Below, piece by piece: positions 25,786 through 36,309 of a stretch of DNA of 64,000 nt. Within the stretch, counting starts at the first letter, position 1; every line of letters begins with the position of its first letter. The position numbers and the translations under genes are program-made. The notes beneath the pieces were generated by a model. That model saw only the letters and a program-made list of their open reading frames with translations, did not search any database and had not been told where the DNA came from. Source of the DNA: an uncultured Prevotellaceae bacterium (GTDB lineage Bacteria > Bacteroidota > Bacteroidia > Bacteroidales > Bacteroidaceae); assembly GCA_900316645.1 (NCBI GenBank), contig ONDP01000006.1, forward strand, positions 31,942-95,941, given 5' to 3'.

Positions 25786-27158
25786 TGTTTGTCTTCTAAT
25801 ATTTTTGTAATCTGTGGCACTTGATTGTCGAGATCGCCTGCTCCGAGAACTATCAGCACGTCGAAGTCACGACGCTTCACAAGGTCGAGTACATCGTCCT
25901 TACGAATGATTTGCTTCTCAATGCCTGGACGCAGATTGTCGTAGATCAGTGCAGAGGTGACGCCTTCAATAGGCAGTTCACGTGCAGGATAGATCTCGGT
26001 GAGAATGACCTCGTCAAGCTGACTCAATGCATCGGCAAAGTCCTTGTAGAAATCGCGAGTACGTGTGTAAAGATGAGGTTGGAAAATAGCCGTAATCTTC
26101 CTGTTTCGATATAGCTCGCGAATGCTCTTGGCACTCTGATAGATTTCCTTGGGGTGGTGTGCATAGTCACTGAGGAACACCAACTTGTCGGTCTTAATCT
26201 TAAAGTCGAATCGGCGATCAACACCCTTGAACGTCTTCATACCATTGCGCAGTTCGTCAGCTGTACAGCCAGCCAGTTGTGCCATAGCCATTGCTGCAAT
26301 ACCATTCTCAATATTGATAGGTATTGGCTGACCGAGCTGGATGCCCTTAACGTTCTCTATAGGCGACACGAAATCGAAAGTAATCTCGCCGTTCTCTATC
26401 ACGATATTCTCTGCGTGGAAGTCGCCTTCCTGTAGGGCATAGTCATATCGGCGCACATTGTCCTGGAGATGTTCTTTCATTTCCAGTTCTTTGTGAATAA
26501 TCAATGCGCCTTCAGGTTGTATGAGTTCCGAGTAATGACGGAAACTATCAAGATAGGCCTCTTTCGTACCGTAGATATCCAAGTGGTCGGGGTCGGTTGA
26601 CGTAATGACTGACATCCAAGGGCGTAGCCAGTGGAAGGAGCGGTCGAATTCGTCTGCCTCAATGACTACATAATCGGAATCAGACAAGATATAGTTGGTA
26701 CCATAGTTCTTAGAGATTCCTCCCAAGAAAGCATTACAGTCCAGATGACTCTGGTGCATGATATGTGCACACATGGTAGAGGTTGTCGTCTTTCCATGGG
26801 TTCCTGCCACACAAAGTCCCTTATGCTCACGGGTCAGAGTGCCTAACACTTGAGCACGCTTTTGTATTTCGAAACCATGCTGTCTGAAGAACTGCAGTTC
26901 CTGGTGCTCGGCAGGAATCGCCGGAGTGTAGATAATCAGACAAGACTCAGGCTGCTTGCAGGCAGCAGGAATCGCGTCGACGTTTTCTTCATAATGAATC
27001 AGCATGCCTTCTTTCTCCAACTGACGTGTAAGGTCGCTGGGGGTCTTGTCATAGCCGGCAACCACCAGTCCGCGACTGATGAAGTAACGGGCAATGGCAC
27101 TCATACCAATGCCACCGGCTCCGACGAAATAGACAGCTTTTATATCTTTAATTTCCAT
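25782..27158 (-). CDS. murC: UDP-N-acetylmuramate-L-alanine ligase
   Basis: Adds L-Ala to UDP-MurNAc, first amino-acid step of peptidoglycan precursor synthesis. 458 residues. Motifs: FVGAGGIGMSAIARYFISRG (Rossmann-like UDP site, residues 11-30), VAGTHGKTTTSTMCAHI (ATP P-loop, about 116-132), DSDYVVIEADEFDRSFHWLR and YAHHPKEI (about 325). It overlaps murG upstream by 11 bases and ftsQ downstream by 4, so it is translationally coupled on both sides. Confidence 0.97.
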   Translation of the reverse strand: MEIKDIKAVYFVGAGGIGMSAIARYFISRGLVVAGYDKTPSDLTRQLEKEGMLIHYEENVDAIPAACKQPESCLIIYTPAIPAEHQELQFFRQHGFEIQKRAQVLGTLTREHKGLCVAGTHGKTTTSTMCAHIMHQSHLDCNAFLGGISKNYGTNYILSDSDYVVIEADEFDRSFHWLRPWMSVITSTDPDHLDIYGTKEAYLDSFRHYSELIQPEGALIIHKELEMKEHLQDNVRRYDYALQEGDFHAENIVIENGEITFDFVSPIENVKGIQLGQPIPINIENGIAAMAMAQLAGCTADELRNGMKTFKGVDRRFDFKIKTDKLVFLSDYAHHPKEIYQSAKSIRELYRNRKITAIFQPHLYTRTRDFYKDFADALSQLDEVILTEIYPARELPIEGVTSALIYDNLRPGIEKQIIRKDDVLDLVKRRDFDVLIVLGAGDLDNQVPQITKILEDKQ

Positions 27159-28266
27159 TGTTTGCTAATTTAATGACCTCTTTGGCTATGATTTCAGCTG
27201 AGTCTGGCAAAGCCAGTTTCAGGATATTCTGTTTGAGAGACTCCAGTTTCTGCTCGTCATTGACAGTCTCGATGGCCAACGGAAGAAGTTGGTCGGGAGC
27301 CTCGCTGTCCCTGACATAAAGGGCAGCATCAACATTGACGAGTGCCATAGCATTTTTAGTCTGATGGTCTTCTGCTACATTAGGACTTGGCACCAGAATG
27401 ACTGGTTTGCCGATGAGACAGAATTCCGAGATACTGCTGGCTCCTGCGCGACTGATAACCAAATCTGCTGCCCTATAAGCGGCGCCCATATCGCTGATGA
27501 AATCAGTAACGATGAGGTTTGACATTTTAGAATCAAGATCGGCCAGCTGTGCTTTGATGTCGCCAAAATAGTATTTACCTGTCTGCCAGATAAACTGCAC
27601 ATTACTGCTATGGACTAAATCCAGATGCTGGATGACACTCTCGTTGATGGTTCTGGCGCCCAGACTGCCACCTACCAACAGGATAGTCTTCTTGTTGGGG
27701 TCGAGACCGAAGGAACGAAGAGCGTCTTCACGAGAGATGGTGGCATCTATCAGAGACTGTCTGACGGGATTACCTGTCTTGATAATTCTGTCGGCAGGGA
27801 AGAAACGTTCCATACCATCATAGGCAACACATATTTTTGCTGCTTTCTTGGCTAACAGTTTGTTGGTGACCCCAGCATAGGAGTTCTGTTCTTGAATCAG
27901 ACAAGGAATGCCCATGGATGCAGCCTTATTCAAAGTAGGACCACTGGCATAACCGCCTACGCCAACAGCAACCTGTGGCTTGAAATCCTTAATGATTTTC
28001 TTAGCCATCCGCTGACTCTTCCATATCTTAAAGAGCACTTTGACGTTCTTGAGTAAGTGCTTACGGTCAAAACCACAAATTGGCAGTCCTTTAATCTCAT
28101 ACCCAGCAGCAGGAACACGTTGCATTTCCATGCGACCTAACGCACCGACAAACAGGATTTTAGCCTCAGGGCATAAAGCCTTGACGGCATTGGCTATAGA
28201 TATGGCGGGAAAGATGTGCCCACCCGTTCCACCTCCACTGATAATAACTCTCAATTCGTTGTTCAT
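27148..28266 (-). CDS. murG: Lipid II-forming GlcNAc transferase
   Basis: Transfers GlcNAc from UDP-GlcNAc to lipid I at the inner face of the cytoplasmic membrane, making lipid II. 372 residues. RVIISGGGTGGHIFPAISIA at the N-terminus (GGTGGH acceptor loop), GVGGYASGPTLNKA, and VISRAGASSISEFCLIGKPV (nucleotide-sugar binding) are diagnostic. A TACTTTTG box lies 24 bases upstream of its start, in the only sizeable gap of the distal cluster, so murG-ftsZ may have an extra promoter. Confidence 0.96.
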   Translation of the reverse strand: MNNELRVIISGGGTGGHIFPAISIANAVKALCPEAKILFVGALGRMEMQRVPAAGYEIKGLPICGFDRKHLLKNVKVLFKIWKSQRMAKKIIKDFKPQVAVGVGGYASGPTLNKAASMGIPCLIQEQNSYAGVTNKLLAKKAAKICVAYDGMERFFPADRIIKTGNPVRQSLIDATISREDALRSFGLDPNKKTILLVGGSLGARTINESVIQHLDLVHSSNVQFIWQTGKYYFGDIKAQLADLDSKMSNLIVTDFISDMGAAYRAADLVISRAGASSISEFCLIGKPVILVPSPNVAEDHQTKNAMALVNVDAALYVRDSEAPDQLLPLAIETVNDEQKLESLKQNILKLALPDSAEIIAKEVIKLANNGN

Positions 28267-28290
28267 ATACCTTATTTATATAGCAGTGTG

Positions 28291-28298
28291 CAAAAGTA
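28291..28298 (-). promoter_or_regulatory. Internal promoter box before murG
   Basis: TACTTTTG on the minus strand in the 58-base gap between ftsW and murG. TTTCG about 20 bases upstream is a partial -33 match. It suggests independent expression of the murG-murC-ftsQ-ftsA-ftsZ part. Confidence 0.5.
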
Positions 28299-28324
28299 CA
28301 AATTAAATTTCTTATTTTCGAAAG

Positions 28325-29566
28325 TTACCCGATATTTTTTATTCCTTCAGGCTCTTTCTTCATTTTTGCCGAGCGGCTGATGCTCAAGATAGCTCCCACA
28401 TAGGCACAGTTGATGATGGTAGATGTACCTCCTTTTGAGATGAGCGGCAAGGGCTGACCTGTGACTGGTGCCAACCCTACGGCTACCATCATATTGAAAG
28501 CCGCCTGAACAACCAAGAGCAAGGCAAGGCCCATCACCAGGAAAGCAGGAAAATTATTCTCGCAGCGACTGGCTATGCGGGCCGACCTGTAAAGCAGGAT
28601 GATATAAAGGAATACGACGAAAGCTGCGCCTAAGAGGCCCAGTTCCTCAATGACAATGGCAAAGATGAAATCCGAGAAGGCCTGGGAGAGGAAGTCGCGT
28701 TCCACTGACTGACCAGGTCCTTTACCAATGATATTACTCGACACAATGGCGATATTGGCGTGTGCCACCTGCGCATCCTTGTCAAGATCGTATTCTTGAG
28801 GTGTCACATCTTCCTTACCGAACTTGAGGATACGTCCTTTCCAAGTATCGGCACGGTGCAGCATTTTTTCCAGTTTACTCTTCTTCTTTGGCTGGTCTGT
28901 CTGTTCCGTTTTCGCCACTTCCTGCCCTGTGGTGTCGTTACCCACAATCATGACCATCGCAATGGCGAGGAAAGCAAAAAATACAAGTATTCCCACCAAC
29001 TTACCCAATTGTTTTAATGGTACGAGGCCGATAAACATCATAAGGATGACGACGGCAAAGAGCAGAGCTGCTGTTGACAAGTTCTCCAATCCAATTAAGA
29101 AACAGGTGGGTATGGTAATCCAAAGAATCCATTTAAAAGCCTTCCTATCTGCCCCGTTCTCTCTTTGCATAGCACTGAGAATCTGAGCAGTAGCCAACAC
29201 AATGGTTCCCTTGGCTATCTCTGACGGCTGAAAGGTGAAACCCATGAGCGAGATGACACGGTTGGCGCCATTGATGGTCTGGCCTCCGATGAGCACCCAC
29301 AAGAGTGTGATGGCTGTGATAAGCAACATGAAAGGAGTCATCAACTTAAAAAACCTGCACGGAATATTCAGTGTGACAATAGCGACAACCACACCGAAGA
29401 TGATAGTTCCGGTATGATAGACGATAGGGCCGATGTAGTTCTGACTCTTATATGTCAGATTGCTGGAAGCTGAGAAAACCTCCACAATGCTGATCATACA
29501 GAGGAAGAAGAAAATCATCCAGATGACCTTGTCGCCTTTGAAAATATTGCCTATCTTTTTATTCAT
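28325..29566 (-). CDS. ftsW: Septal peptidoglycan glycosyltransferase FtsW
   Basis: SEDS-family polytopic membrane glycosyltransferase that works with the septal PBP. 413 residues with about ten spans. Motifs: FTFQPSEIAKGTIVLATAQI (about residues 110-129), AFSDFIFAIVIEELGLLGA (about 290-308) and TGQPLPLISKGGTSTIINCA (about 367-386). A charged segment of about 65 residues (KKKSKLEKMLHRADTWKGRI and on) lies in the large loop before the catalytic part and looks longer than in E. coli. Position between murD and murG supports FtsW over RodA. Confidence 0.93.
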   Translation of the reverse strand: MNKKIGNIFKGDKVIWMIFFFLCMISIVEVFSASSNLTYKSQNYIGPIVYHTGTIIFGVVVAIVTLNIPCRFFKLMTPFMLLITAITLLWVLIGGQTINGANRVISLMGFTFQPSEIAKGTIVLATAQILSAMQRENGADRKAFKWILWITIPTCFLIGLENLSTAALLFAVVILMMFIGLVPLKQLGKLVGILVFFAFLAIAMVMIVGNDTTGQEVAKTEQTDQPKKKSKLEKMLHRADTWKGRILKFGKEDVTPQEYDLDKDAQVAHANIAIVSSNIIGKGPGQSVERDFLSQAFSDFIFAIVIEELGLLGAAFVVFLYIILLYRSARIASRCENNFPAFLVMGLALLLVVQAAFNMMVAVGLAPVTGQPLPLISKGGTSTIINCAYVGAILSISRSAKMKKEPEGIKNIG

Positions 29567-29569
29567 ATC

Positions 29570-30901
29570 TTACAGATTTCTAGCCAATTCCTTGAATTGT
29601 TCGCCCCTGTCTTCCATATTCTTAAAGAGGTCGAAACTGGCACAGCAGGGAGACAGTAAGACAGTCATACCTGGTTCTGCCATTTCGTAGCAAGCCTCAA
29701 CACATTCTTTCATGGAATGAGTGTCACGAACGGGGATACCCATATTGTCGAAATTATCGTGCAGTTTCTGATTGTCGGCTCCAAGATAAACCAAACCTGC
29801 ACATTTTTCCTTAATCAGCGGTTTGATGGGGTTATAGTCGTTGCCCTTGTCCTTGCCTCCGATGATGAGGATGGTCTTTGTCTTCATCGACTCCAGGGCA
29901 TACCAACATGCATCTACGTTGGTGGCTTTAGAATCGTTGACATACTGGACGCCACGCACAGTACAAACCTTCTCCAGACGATGCTCTACCCCGGGGAAGT
30001 CGCCAAGTGACTTGCGAATGACTTCTTTCTTGATACCAGCAATGTCTGAAGCAATACCTGCAGCAAGTGAATTGTAAATATTATGCTTACCCGTCAAACT
30101 GAGGTTTTCCTGCTCCATGTTGAATGGCTCAGGTTTTTCAATTTTGTATTGTCCTTCCTCAATATAACCAATACTGCCTTTCTCCTTCAGTTCTGAGAAG
30201 GGATACTGGATAGAGAGGATGTTGTATTTCTCCAGTTCTTTCTTGATAATGGGGTCGTCGTTCCAATAGATGAAGGCATCGTTAGGTGTCTGATTCTGGA
30301 TGATACGCATCTTGGCATCTACATAGTTCTGCATGCAGAAGCCATAGCGGTCGAGATGATCGGGCGTAATATTCAGAAGAATGGCGATATTCGCACGGAA
30401 ATCATACATATTATCCAGTTGGAAGGAACTGAGTTCGATGATGTAGTATTCGTGCGGGTCCTCAGCTACCTGCAGCGCCAGAGAATTGCCGATGTTACCG
30501 GCAAGTCCGGCATCATAGCCTGCTTCCTTGAAGATATGATAGATAAGACTGGTGGTAGTTGTCTTACCATTAGAACCTGTTATACAAACCATTTTCGAAT
30601 TGGTGTAACGACCGGCAAATTCTATTTCGCTGATGATGTGAATGCCTTTCTCCTTGATTTTCACAATCATAGGAGCAGTATCCGGAATACCGGGACTCTT
30701 GATAATCTCGTCGGCATTCAAGATTTTCTCTTCTGTGTGATGGCCTTCTTCCCACTCAATCTGGTGGTCGTCCAGCATCTTCTTGTATTTCTCGTTGATA
30801 ATCGACATGTCGCTTACAAACACATCGAAACCTTCTTTCTTGGCTAATACGGCAGCACCTGCGCCACTTTCGCCTGCTCCTAATATGACGATTCTCTTCA
30901 T
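29570..30901 (-). CDS. murD: UDP-N-acetylmuramoyl-L-alanine-D-glutamate ligase
   Basis: Adds D-Glu to UDP-MurNAc-L-Ala in the cytosol. 443 residues. RIVILGAGESGAGAAVLAKK at the N-terminus, CITGSNGKTTTTSLIYHI (ATP P-loop, about residues 110-127), LLNITPDHLDRYG and the C-terminal VLLSPCCASFDLFKNMEDRG, the MurD signature with the invariant Ser-Pro...Ser-Phe-Asp. It fits between mraY and ftsW with 1-3 base gaps. Confidence 0.97.
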   Translation of the reverse strand: MKRIVILGAGESGAGAAVLAKKEGFDVFVSDMSIINEKYKKMLDDHQIEWEEGHHTEEKILNADEIIKSPGIPDTAPMIVKIKEKGIHIISEIEFAGRYTNSKMVCITGSNGKTTTTSLIYHIFKEAGYDAGLAGNIGNSLALQVAEDPHEYYIIELSSFQLDNMYDFRANIAILLNITPDHLDRYGFCMQNYVDAKMRIIQNQTPNDAFIYWNDDPIIKKELEKYNILSIQYPFSELKEKGSIGYIEEGQYKIEKPEPFNMEQENLSLTGKHNIYNSLAAGIASDIAGIKKEVIRKSLGDFPGVEHRLEKVCTVRGVQYVNDSKATNVDACWYALESMKTKTILIIGGKDKGNDYNPIKPLIKEKCAGLVYLGADNQKLHDNFDNMGIPVRDTHSMKECVEACYEMAEPGMTVLLSPCCASFDLFKNMEDRGEQFKELARNL

Positions 30902-30902
30902 T

Positions 30903-32201
30903 TTATCTTATCTTCAATGTTATAATTGTGATAGCTACTAATATAATGGTGGTAATCCAAAAACGGATAGTGATTTTCGACTCGTGGAAAGGACGATGGG
31001 GCCATCCCTTCAAAATATAAGTGCTGGTGGCATCCAACTGGGAATCCAGTTTGCGGAAGGTATCGTGTATTGGTGTAGCACGGAAAATCCTGACACGCTT
31101 GCCCTTTCTCTTCTGAATCTTAAACCATTGCGTCTGAAGAATGACGCTCAGACTTTCTATGAAGAAGATGCCGCAAAGGATGGGGAGCAGCAGTTCCTTG
31201 TGTACGATGATGGCACAAACACCGATGATGCCACCAATGGTCAGCGAACCTGTGTCTCCCATAAACACCTGTGCCGGATAGGCATTATACCACAGGAAAC
31301 CTATCATGGCACCCACGAAGGCACTGAGGAACACAACCAGTTCCTGTGTGTGGGGGATATACATAATGTCGAAGTAGGAGGCATAGATAATATGACTGCT
31401 GACGTAGGCGAAAATCAGCAGTGCAACTCCGATGATAGCCGAGTTGCCTGCACACATACCGTCCATTCCGTCGTTGAGGTTGGCTCCGTTGCTGACAGCA
31501 GTCACCACAAAGATGGTCATCAGAACAAAGAGAATCCATCCTGCAGCTACTTTGTATTTGCCACAGAATGACATAATGTCTGAATAGTTCAGGTTGTGAT
31601 TCTTGTAGAACGGAATCGTGGTCTGCAGTGATTTCACGTATTCTGCTTTATGCTTCACCACCACCTCTTTGGGGTTCTGCTGCTGTTGCATATCAGCACA
31701 GTATTCACGGACAACAGCATCGGGACTGAGCCACAGGGTGATTCCTACAATGAAGCCTATAGACACCTGTCCGATAATCTTGTATTTGCCCTTCAGACCA
31801 TCTTTGTTCTTCTTGAAAATCTTGATGTAGTCATCCATGAATCCCAAGAATCCCAACCAGACAGTGGTAATGATCATAAGCAACAGATAGATGTTGCGCA
31901 TACGGCCTAAGAGCAGGACAGGTACAAGGATGGCAACAATGATGATGATGCCACCCATAGTGGGTACGCCCTTCTTCTCGACTCCGAATGGGTCAATATT
32001 CGGATCTCGCGCCGTTTCTGAAATGTTGCGACGCTTCATCCATTTGATGAAATGTTCTCCGAACCATGCAGAGATGAGCAACGAGAGAATCAGTGCCAAT
32101 ATAGCACGGAAGGAGATATATGACCAGATATGCGCACCTGGGATATTAAATTGCTCTAAGAATCTGAACAGATAGTACAACATAGGCTTATTCGTTTTCA
32201 A
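30903..32201 (-). CDS. mraY: Phospho-MurNAc-pentapeptide transferase
   Basis: Integral membrane enzyme that transfers phospho-MurNAc-pentapeptide to undecaprenyl phosphate, making lipid I. 432 residues with about ten spans; family motifs include [13 protein letters not shown] (about residues 74-86), [20 protein letters not shown] (Asp pair) and [15 protein letters not shown] (about 235-249). It is about 70 residues longer than E. coli MraY, the excess being a soluble insert after span 5 ([20 protein letters not shown] onward), a feature I associate with Bacteroidota MraY. The start lies 14 bases inside the murE end. Confidence 0.96.
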   Translation of the reverse strand: MKTNKPMLYYLFRFLEQFNIPGAHIWSYISFRAILALILSLLISAWFGEHFIKWMKRRNISETARDPNIDPFGVEKKGVPTMGGIIIIVAILVPVLLLGRMRNIYLLLMIITTVWLGFLGFMDDYIKIFKKNKDGLKGKYKIIGQVSIGFIVGITLWLSPDAVVREYCADMQQQQNPKEVVVKHKAEYVKSLQTTIPFYKNHNLNYSDIMSFCGKYKVAAGWILFVLMTIFVVTAVSNGANLNDGMDGMCAGNSAIIGVALLIFAYVSSHIIYASYFDIMYIPHTQELVVFLSAFVGAMIGFLWYNAYPAQVFMGDTGSLTIGGIIGVCAIIVHKELLLPILCGIFFIESLSVILQTQWFKIQKRKGKRVRIFRATPIHDTFRKLDSQLDATSTYILKGWPHRPFHESKITIRFWITTIILVAITIITLKIR

Positions 32202-33645
32202 ATATTTCTCTTACAATCTCGCGATCATCAAAGTGATGCTTGACACCTTTAATCTCCTGATAATCCTCATGTCCCTTGCCGGCAATGAGAATAACGTCGC
32301 CCTTGTTGGCCATCATCGTGGCAGTGCGAATGGCCTCCTTACGATCAACAATGCTGATGGTTTTCTTTTTCTGCTGGGCATTAAGACCTTCCAGCATATC
32401 ATTGATAATGTCCTGAGGCTCCTCAAAACGGGGATTGTCGCTGGTGATGATAACTCTATCGCTCTGCTTGGCTGCCTCTTGTGCCATCAGCGGACGCTTG
32501 CCCTTGTCCCTGTTTCCACCTGCTCCGCATACGGTAATCACCTGTCCGCCTTTTCCATCAAGTACTTCATGGATAGCATTCAGCACATTCTCTAAGGCAT
32601 CAGGTGTATGAGCATAATCTACAATAGCCGTTACGCCTTCCTTCGAGCGGATAGGCTCCAGACGGCCTGCCACACTCTTCAGCGTGCTCAGTATCAGCAG
32701 GATGTCTTCGGGCTTCTTGCCCAACATGACGGCTGCACCATAAACAGCCAGCAGATTGCTGACATTGAATTTCCCAATAAACTGTACACCGACTTCCCTA
32801 CCATCAATCTCAAGGTACATCCCCTCAAAGTGGCACTCGATGATGCGAGCACGGAAATCGGCCATCGAACGCGTGGAGTAGGTCTTGATCTTTGCCTTAC
32901 AGTTCTGCACCATCACACTACCATTCTTGTCGTCAGCATTGGTAATGGCAAAAGCGTCCTTGGAAAGACCGTCGAAGAAGGCTTTCTTGGCATCCCGGTA
33001 GTTTTCAAAAGTCTTATGATAGTCTAAGTGGTCGCGCGTCAGATTGGTAAAGATGCCGCCTGCGAAGTCCAAACCTCCGATACGTTTCTGGGCTATAGCA
33101 TGACTGGAGCACTCCATAAAAGCATATTCGCAGCCAGCCTCAACCATCTTACTCAACAAGTGGTTCAACTCGATAGGATCGGGGGTCGTATGGTCGGCAG
33201 GAATAGCCTCGCCTTCAATATAGTTGCAGACAGTAGAAAGCAACCCGCATTTGTGTCCGAACTTACGGAACATATTATATAATAAGGTGGCGATAGTGGT
33301 CTTACCATTGGTGCCTGTAACACCGACCAGTTTCAACTTCTTAGATGGTTCGCCAAAGAAAACGGTGGCTACGGGACCGACGGCACTTTCCGTAGATTCT
33401 ACCTGCACATAAGTGACTCCAACGGCTTTCTCCTCTGGGATGTCCTCACACAAAACAGCAGAGGCTCCCAATTCCAAGGCCTTGGGAATGAACTTATGAC
33501 CGTCTGTCTGCGTACCTTTGATGGCCACAAACAGATGTCCGGTCTCTATTTTTCGTGAATCAATGTTCACACCTGTAATATCGATATCGTCACTACCGAT
33601 GATACAGATAGGCTTGACATTTTTTAGAAGTTCGTTTAATTTCAT
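32188..33645 (-). CDS. murE: UDP-MurNAc-tripeptide synthetase (meso-diaminopimelate-adding)
   Basis: Adds the third amino acid to the peptidoglycan precursor. 485 residues. [19 protein letters not shown] (ATP P-loop, about residues 107-125), [20 protein letters not shown], and [11 protein letters not shown] (about 401-411). The DNPR tetrapeptide in that last stretch is the known determinant for meso-diaminopimelate rather than lysine, so the wall should be of the A1-gamma type. It follows the PBP gene by 18 bases and overlaps mraY. Confidence 0.97.
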   Translation of the reverse strand: MKLNELLKNVKPICIIGSDDIDITGVNIDSRKIETGHLFVAIKGTQTDGHKFIPKALELGASAVLCEDIPEEKAVGVTYVQVESTESAVGPVATVFFGEPSKKLKLVGVTGTNGKTTIATLLYNMFRKFGHKCGLLSTVCNYIEGEAIPADHTTPDPIELNHLLSKMVEAGCEYAFMECSSHAIAQKRIGGLDFAGGIFTNLTRDHLDYHKTFENYRDAKKAFFDGLSKDAFAITNADDKNGSVMVQNCKAKIKTYSTRSMADFRARIIECHFEGMYLEIDGREVGVQFIGKFNVSNLLAVYGAAVMLGKKPEDILLILSTLKSVAGRLEPIRSKEGVTAIVDYAHTPDALENVLNAIHEVLDGKGGQVITVCGAGGNRDKGKRPLMAQEAAKQSDRVIITSDNPRFEEPQDIINDMLEGLNAQQKKKTISIVDRKEAIRTATMMANKGDVILIAGKGHEDYQEIKGVKHHFDDREIVREIFENE

Positions 33646-33663
33646 ACCTTATAATGTTTTTTC

Positions 33664-35811
33664 TTATTCTAAACTGATGCTGCATTCACTGCCTGGCACG
33701 ATTTGCTTGCCAGCAGGATAGCTTTGGCTTTTAACCTTGCCCCGACCATAAATTCTGACTTTCAGCCCCTGGCTTTCCAAGAGATAGACTGCGTCCTTGG
33801 CACCCATGCCAATAACACTGGGGGTTACACCTTTCTCTATCTCCACCTTTTTAAATGCTATCTCCTTCGGCAGGCGCTCGGCCTGTCCCCAAATGGGATT
33901 ACCTTTGGAGTAAGAGCCTTCCCACGACTTGTTGGTGGGGATACCCAGTTGTCTTAAAGCGTAGTTGGCATCAAGAATATTTCCGTTCTTCACATCGGGA
34001 ATCTGTACGGAAGCTGTGTCGTGGGCATCTTTCACGTCCAGCTTCAGGTTGCGGGCCATCACGCCTTCTGAGATATGATGGAACACAACACCACTCATAC
34101 CACCACCTGAGGCAGGCAGACCAGACTTCTTCAAGCAGACAATGCAAGAGTAGCGGGGATTGTCGGCAGGGAAATATCCTGCAAACGACAACCAGTACTT
34201 GACGATACCCGTTTTATAGCCGCCGCCCTCAGCTATCTGGGCAGTACCTGTCTTGCCTGCCACCTTAAACATACGTGAACCGGCCTTTCTTCCCAGTCCC
34301 TGACTGACCACGTGTTCCAAAATGGTTTGCATGGTCTTGATGGTCTGTGGCTTGGCAATTCTGCGCTCCATCACCTTTTCTGGTGGGAATTCGGCTATCA
34401 CCTTTCCGTCTTTCATGACACTCTTGACGAAACGGGGACGCATCATGATACCGTCGTTGGCAATAGCGTTATAGAATGTTACCGTTGAAATCGGTGGAAT
34501 TTGCGTCTCATAACCTATCGACATCCAGGGCAGAGCCGTCTTACTCCAGTTGGTCCAATGCCCATATTTGTCTTTCTCCGGCATACGGATGTGCGGACGG
34601 GCATATCCCTTAATAGGTATTTTCAGATCGGCAGCTAATCCTGTGCGATAAATACCTTCGATAAACTTCTCTGGCTTGCTTCCGTATTTGTCGTCAATGA
34701 TGCGACTGACACCAATGTTGGAACTGACTTCCAGAATGCGCGGAAGGGTGATGGTGCCATAGCCGCCTCGACGCCAGTTATGGTCTTTCATCTCACGTCC
34801 GTGCATGGGATAAACACCTCCGCCTGTGTTGACAGCATAGGTTGTATCGACAACTCCGTCGTCCAGGGCTACCAGCATAGAGGCTGTCTTGAAGACGGAA
34901 CCTGGCTCGCGAAGGTCGGACACTGCATTGTTCTTCACCTCACGATATTCTCCGTCAGGACAAAGTGTCATATTGACAATGGCCTTGATGTCGCCCGTTT
35001 CGACTTCCATGAGAATGGCCACTCCAAGATCGCCACCTATCAGTTTCAGTTCTTCTATGACAGCACGCTCGGCCAGGTCTTGCATATTGACATCAATAGT
35101 GGTGACAATGTCGCAACCATCGACAGGCAGTGTGACGGGGATGTTCATATACTTATTTAATACCTTACGACGGTTGGTCAGTCCTGAGGTACCACGGAGG
35201 ATGGAGTCATACGACAACTCCAGTCCTAAACGGGCACTGTCCTTGGCTCCGAACATAGAACCGATGGTACGCTCTGCCAGCGAACCGAAGGGACGGCGAC
35301 GGGCATTGAACTCCTCTTCGTGGAAACCGCTCTTGTATTTCGGCAGGCGGAAAAGGGGCAACTGCTTCACTTCCGTATAAGTGTTGTAATCAATGCGGCG
35401 AGGCCAGATGGGCCAGTGCTGCGACATTTTCTTATGACCTTCCTCCATGTGCTGCTTAAACTCCTCAGCAGTCTTCTGTGGGAATATCTCGTGAAGACCC
35501 ATGCAGATGGAATCGACTTTCTCCTGCCAGATAGAGTCTTTCTCCTCACCACCTGCCTTGAAGTCCATATATATCTTATATTCTGGGATGGAGCTGGCCA
35601 TCAGTTGTCCGTCACAACTGAGGATATTGCCTCGTTTGGGCTTCACACTGACACTGTCGCGCTTCAGTCGGTCGGCCACGTCGGTCCAGTATTGCTTCTT
35701 TGCCGTCATGATATAGAAAGCCTTGCCCACAACGGCAAAGCCCACCAGTGTGAGAACAACCGCTATAATCATATAGCGCGGCATTACTCTATCATTGTCG
35801 AATTTACTCAT
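33664..35811 (-). CDS. ftsI: Septal class B penicillin-binding protein with C-terminal PASTA domain
   Basis: Transpeptidase that cross-links septal peptidoglycan with FtsW. 715 residues: short cytosolic N-terminus, one span (YMIIAVVLTLVGFAVVGKAF, residues 13-32), PBP dimerisation domain, then the transpeptidase with Ser-x-x-Lys in REPGSVFKTASM (about residue 307), Ser-x-Asn in EVSSNIGVSR (about 361) and Lys-Thr-Gly in VAGKTGTAQI (about 517). The C-terminal 60 residues (GVTPSVIGMGAKDAVYLLES and on) form a PASTA domain, which E. coli FtsI lacks but Bacteroidota and Gram-positive relatives often have. ftsL precedes it by 10 bases. Confidence 0.95.
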   Translation of the reverse strand: MSKFDNDRVMPRYMIIAVVLTLVGFAVVGKAFYIMTAKKQYWTDVADRLKRDSVSVKPKRGNILSCDGQLMASSIPEYKIYMDFKAGGEEKDSIWQEKVDSICMGLHEIFPQKTAEEFKQHMEEGHKKMSQHWPIWPRRIDYNTYTEVKQLPLFRLPKYKSGFHEEEFNARRRPFGSLAERTIGSMFGAKDSARLGLELSYDSILRGTSGLTNRRKVLNKYMNIPVTLPVDGCDIVTTIDVNMQDLAERAVIEELKLIGGDLGVAILMEVETGDIKAIVNMTLCPDGEYREVKNNAVSDLREPGSVFKTASMLVALDDGVVDTTYAVNTGGGVYPMHGREMKDHNWRRGGYGTITLPRILEVSSNIGVSRIIDDKYGSKPEKFIEGIYRTGLAADLKIPIKGYARPHIRMPEKDKYGHWTNWSKTALPWMSIGYETQIPPISTVTFYNAIANDGIMMRPRFVKSVMKDGKVIAEFPPEKVMERRIAKPQTIKTMQTILEHVVSQGLGRKAGSRMFKVAGKTGTAQIAEGGGYKTGIVKYWLSFAGYFPADNPRYSCIVCLKKSGLPASGGGMSGVVFHHISEGVMARNLKLDVKDAHDTASVQIPDVKNGNILDANYALRQLGIPTNKSWEGSYSKGNPIWGQAERLPKEIAFKKVEIEKGVTPSVIGMGAKDAVYLLESQGLKVRIYGRGKVKSQSYPAGKQIVPGSECSISLE

Positions 35812-35821
35812 GACGCAATTC

Positions 35822-36304
35822 CTATTCGGGTATTTGTATTATATAAGGAGGCTGGTCGGCAATATGCAGCAGCGAATCCTTGTTCTGTTGTAAAATATCT
35901 AATACGTGACTCTCTCTGCACTTCTCGGTGAGTGTACTCGAGGCAGCCAGTGCTTTGTTCTTTGCATCCTTCAACTGTGTCTCCAGCTTATCAATAGCCT
36001 GCATATCCTGTTGGCACTGATAGCGGAACGCCACATAGACAATGGTATATGCCACGATGAGGACGAAGAGCCATATCTGAGAGCGCACCATTCCGGCTGT
36101 CAGGATATCACCACCGAGAATCGTCCGGAGATTGACTTGCTGGGAGGGACGAGGGTCTTCCTCGCTGGCAGTCTCCTTGATTTTCTGGATGGTTTCTTGT
36201 AAAACCTTCTCGCTCTCGGCATCTTGAGATTCTGTTGGGGCTTTCTCTACCTCAATGACCGTCTCTCCTGCGTTGTTCTTATTTTTCTTTTCCTTTTCTT
36301 CCAT
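35822..36304 (-). CDS. ftsL: FtsL-like division protein
   Basis: A 160-residue bitopic protein placed exactly where ftsL stands in dcw clusters, between rsmH and ftsI. Residues 1-73 are charged and probably disordered (EEKEKKNKNNAGETVIEVEK), followed by one span (IWLFVLIVAYTIVYVAFRY, about 76-95) and a short periplasmic coiled coil (AIDKLETQLKDAKNKALAAS). FtsL proteins are poorly conserved and recognised by size, topology and position. The long cytosolic arm is larger than in E. coli FtsL, as in other Bacteroidota. Symbol is by context. Confidence 0.8.
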   Translation of the reverse strand: MEEKEKKNKNNAGETVIEVEKAPTESQDAESEKVLQETIQKIKETASEEDPRPSQQVNLRTILGGDILTAGMVRSQIWLFVLIVAYTIVYVAFRYQCQQDMQAIDKLETQLKDAKNKALAASSTLTEKCRESHVLDILQQNKDSLLHIADQPPYIIQIPE

Positions 36305-36309
36305 TCTGA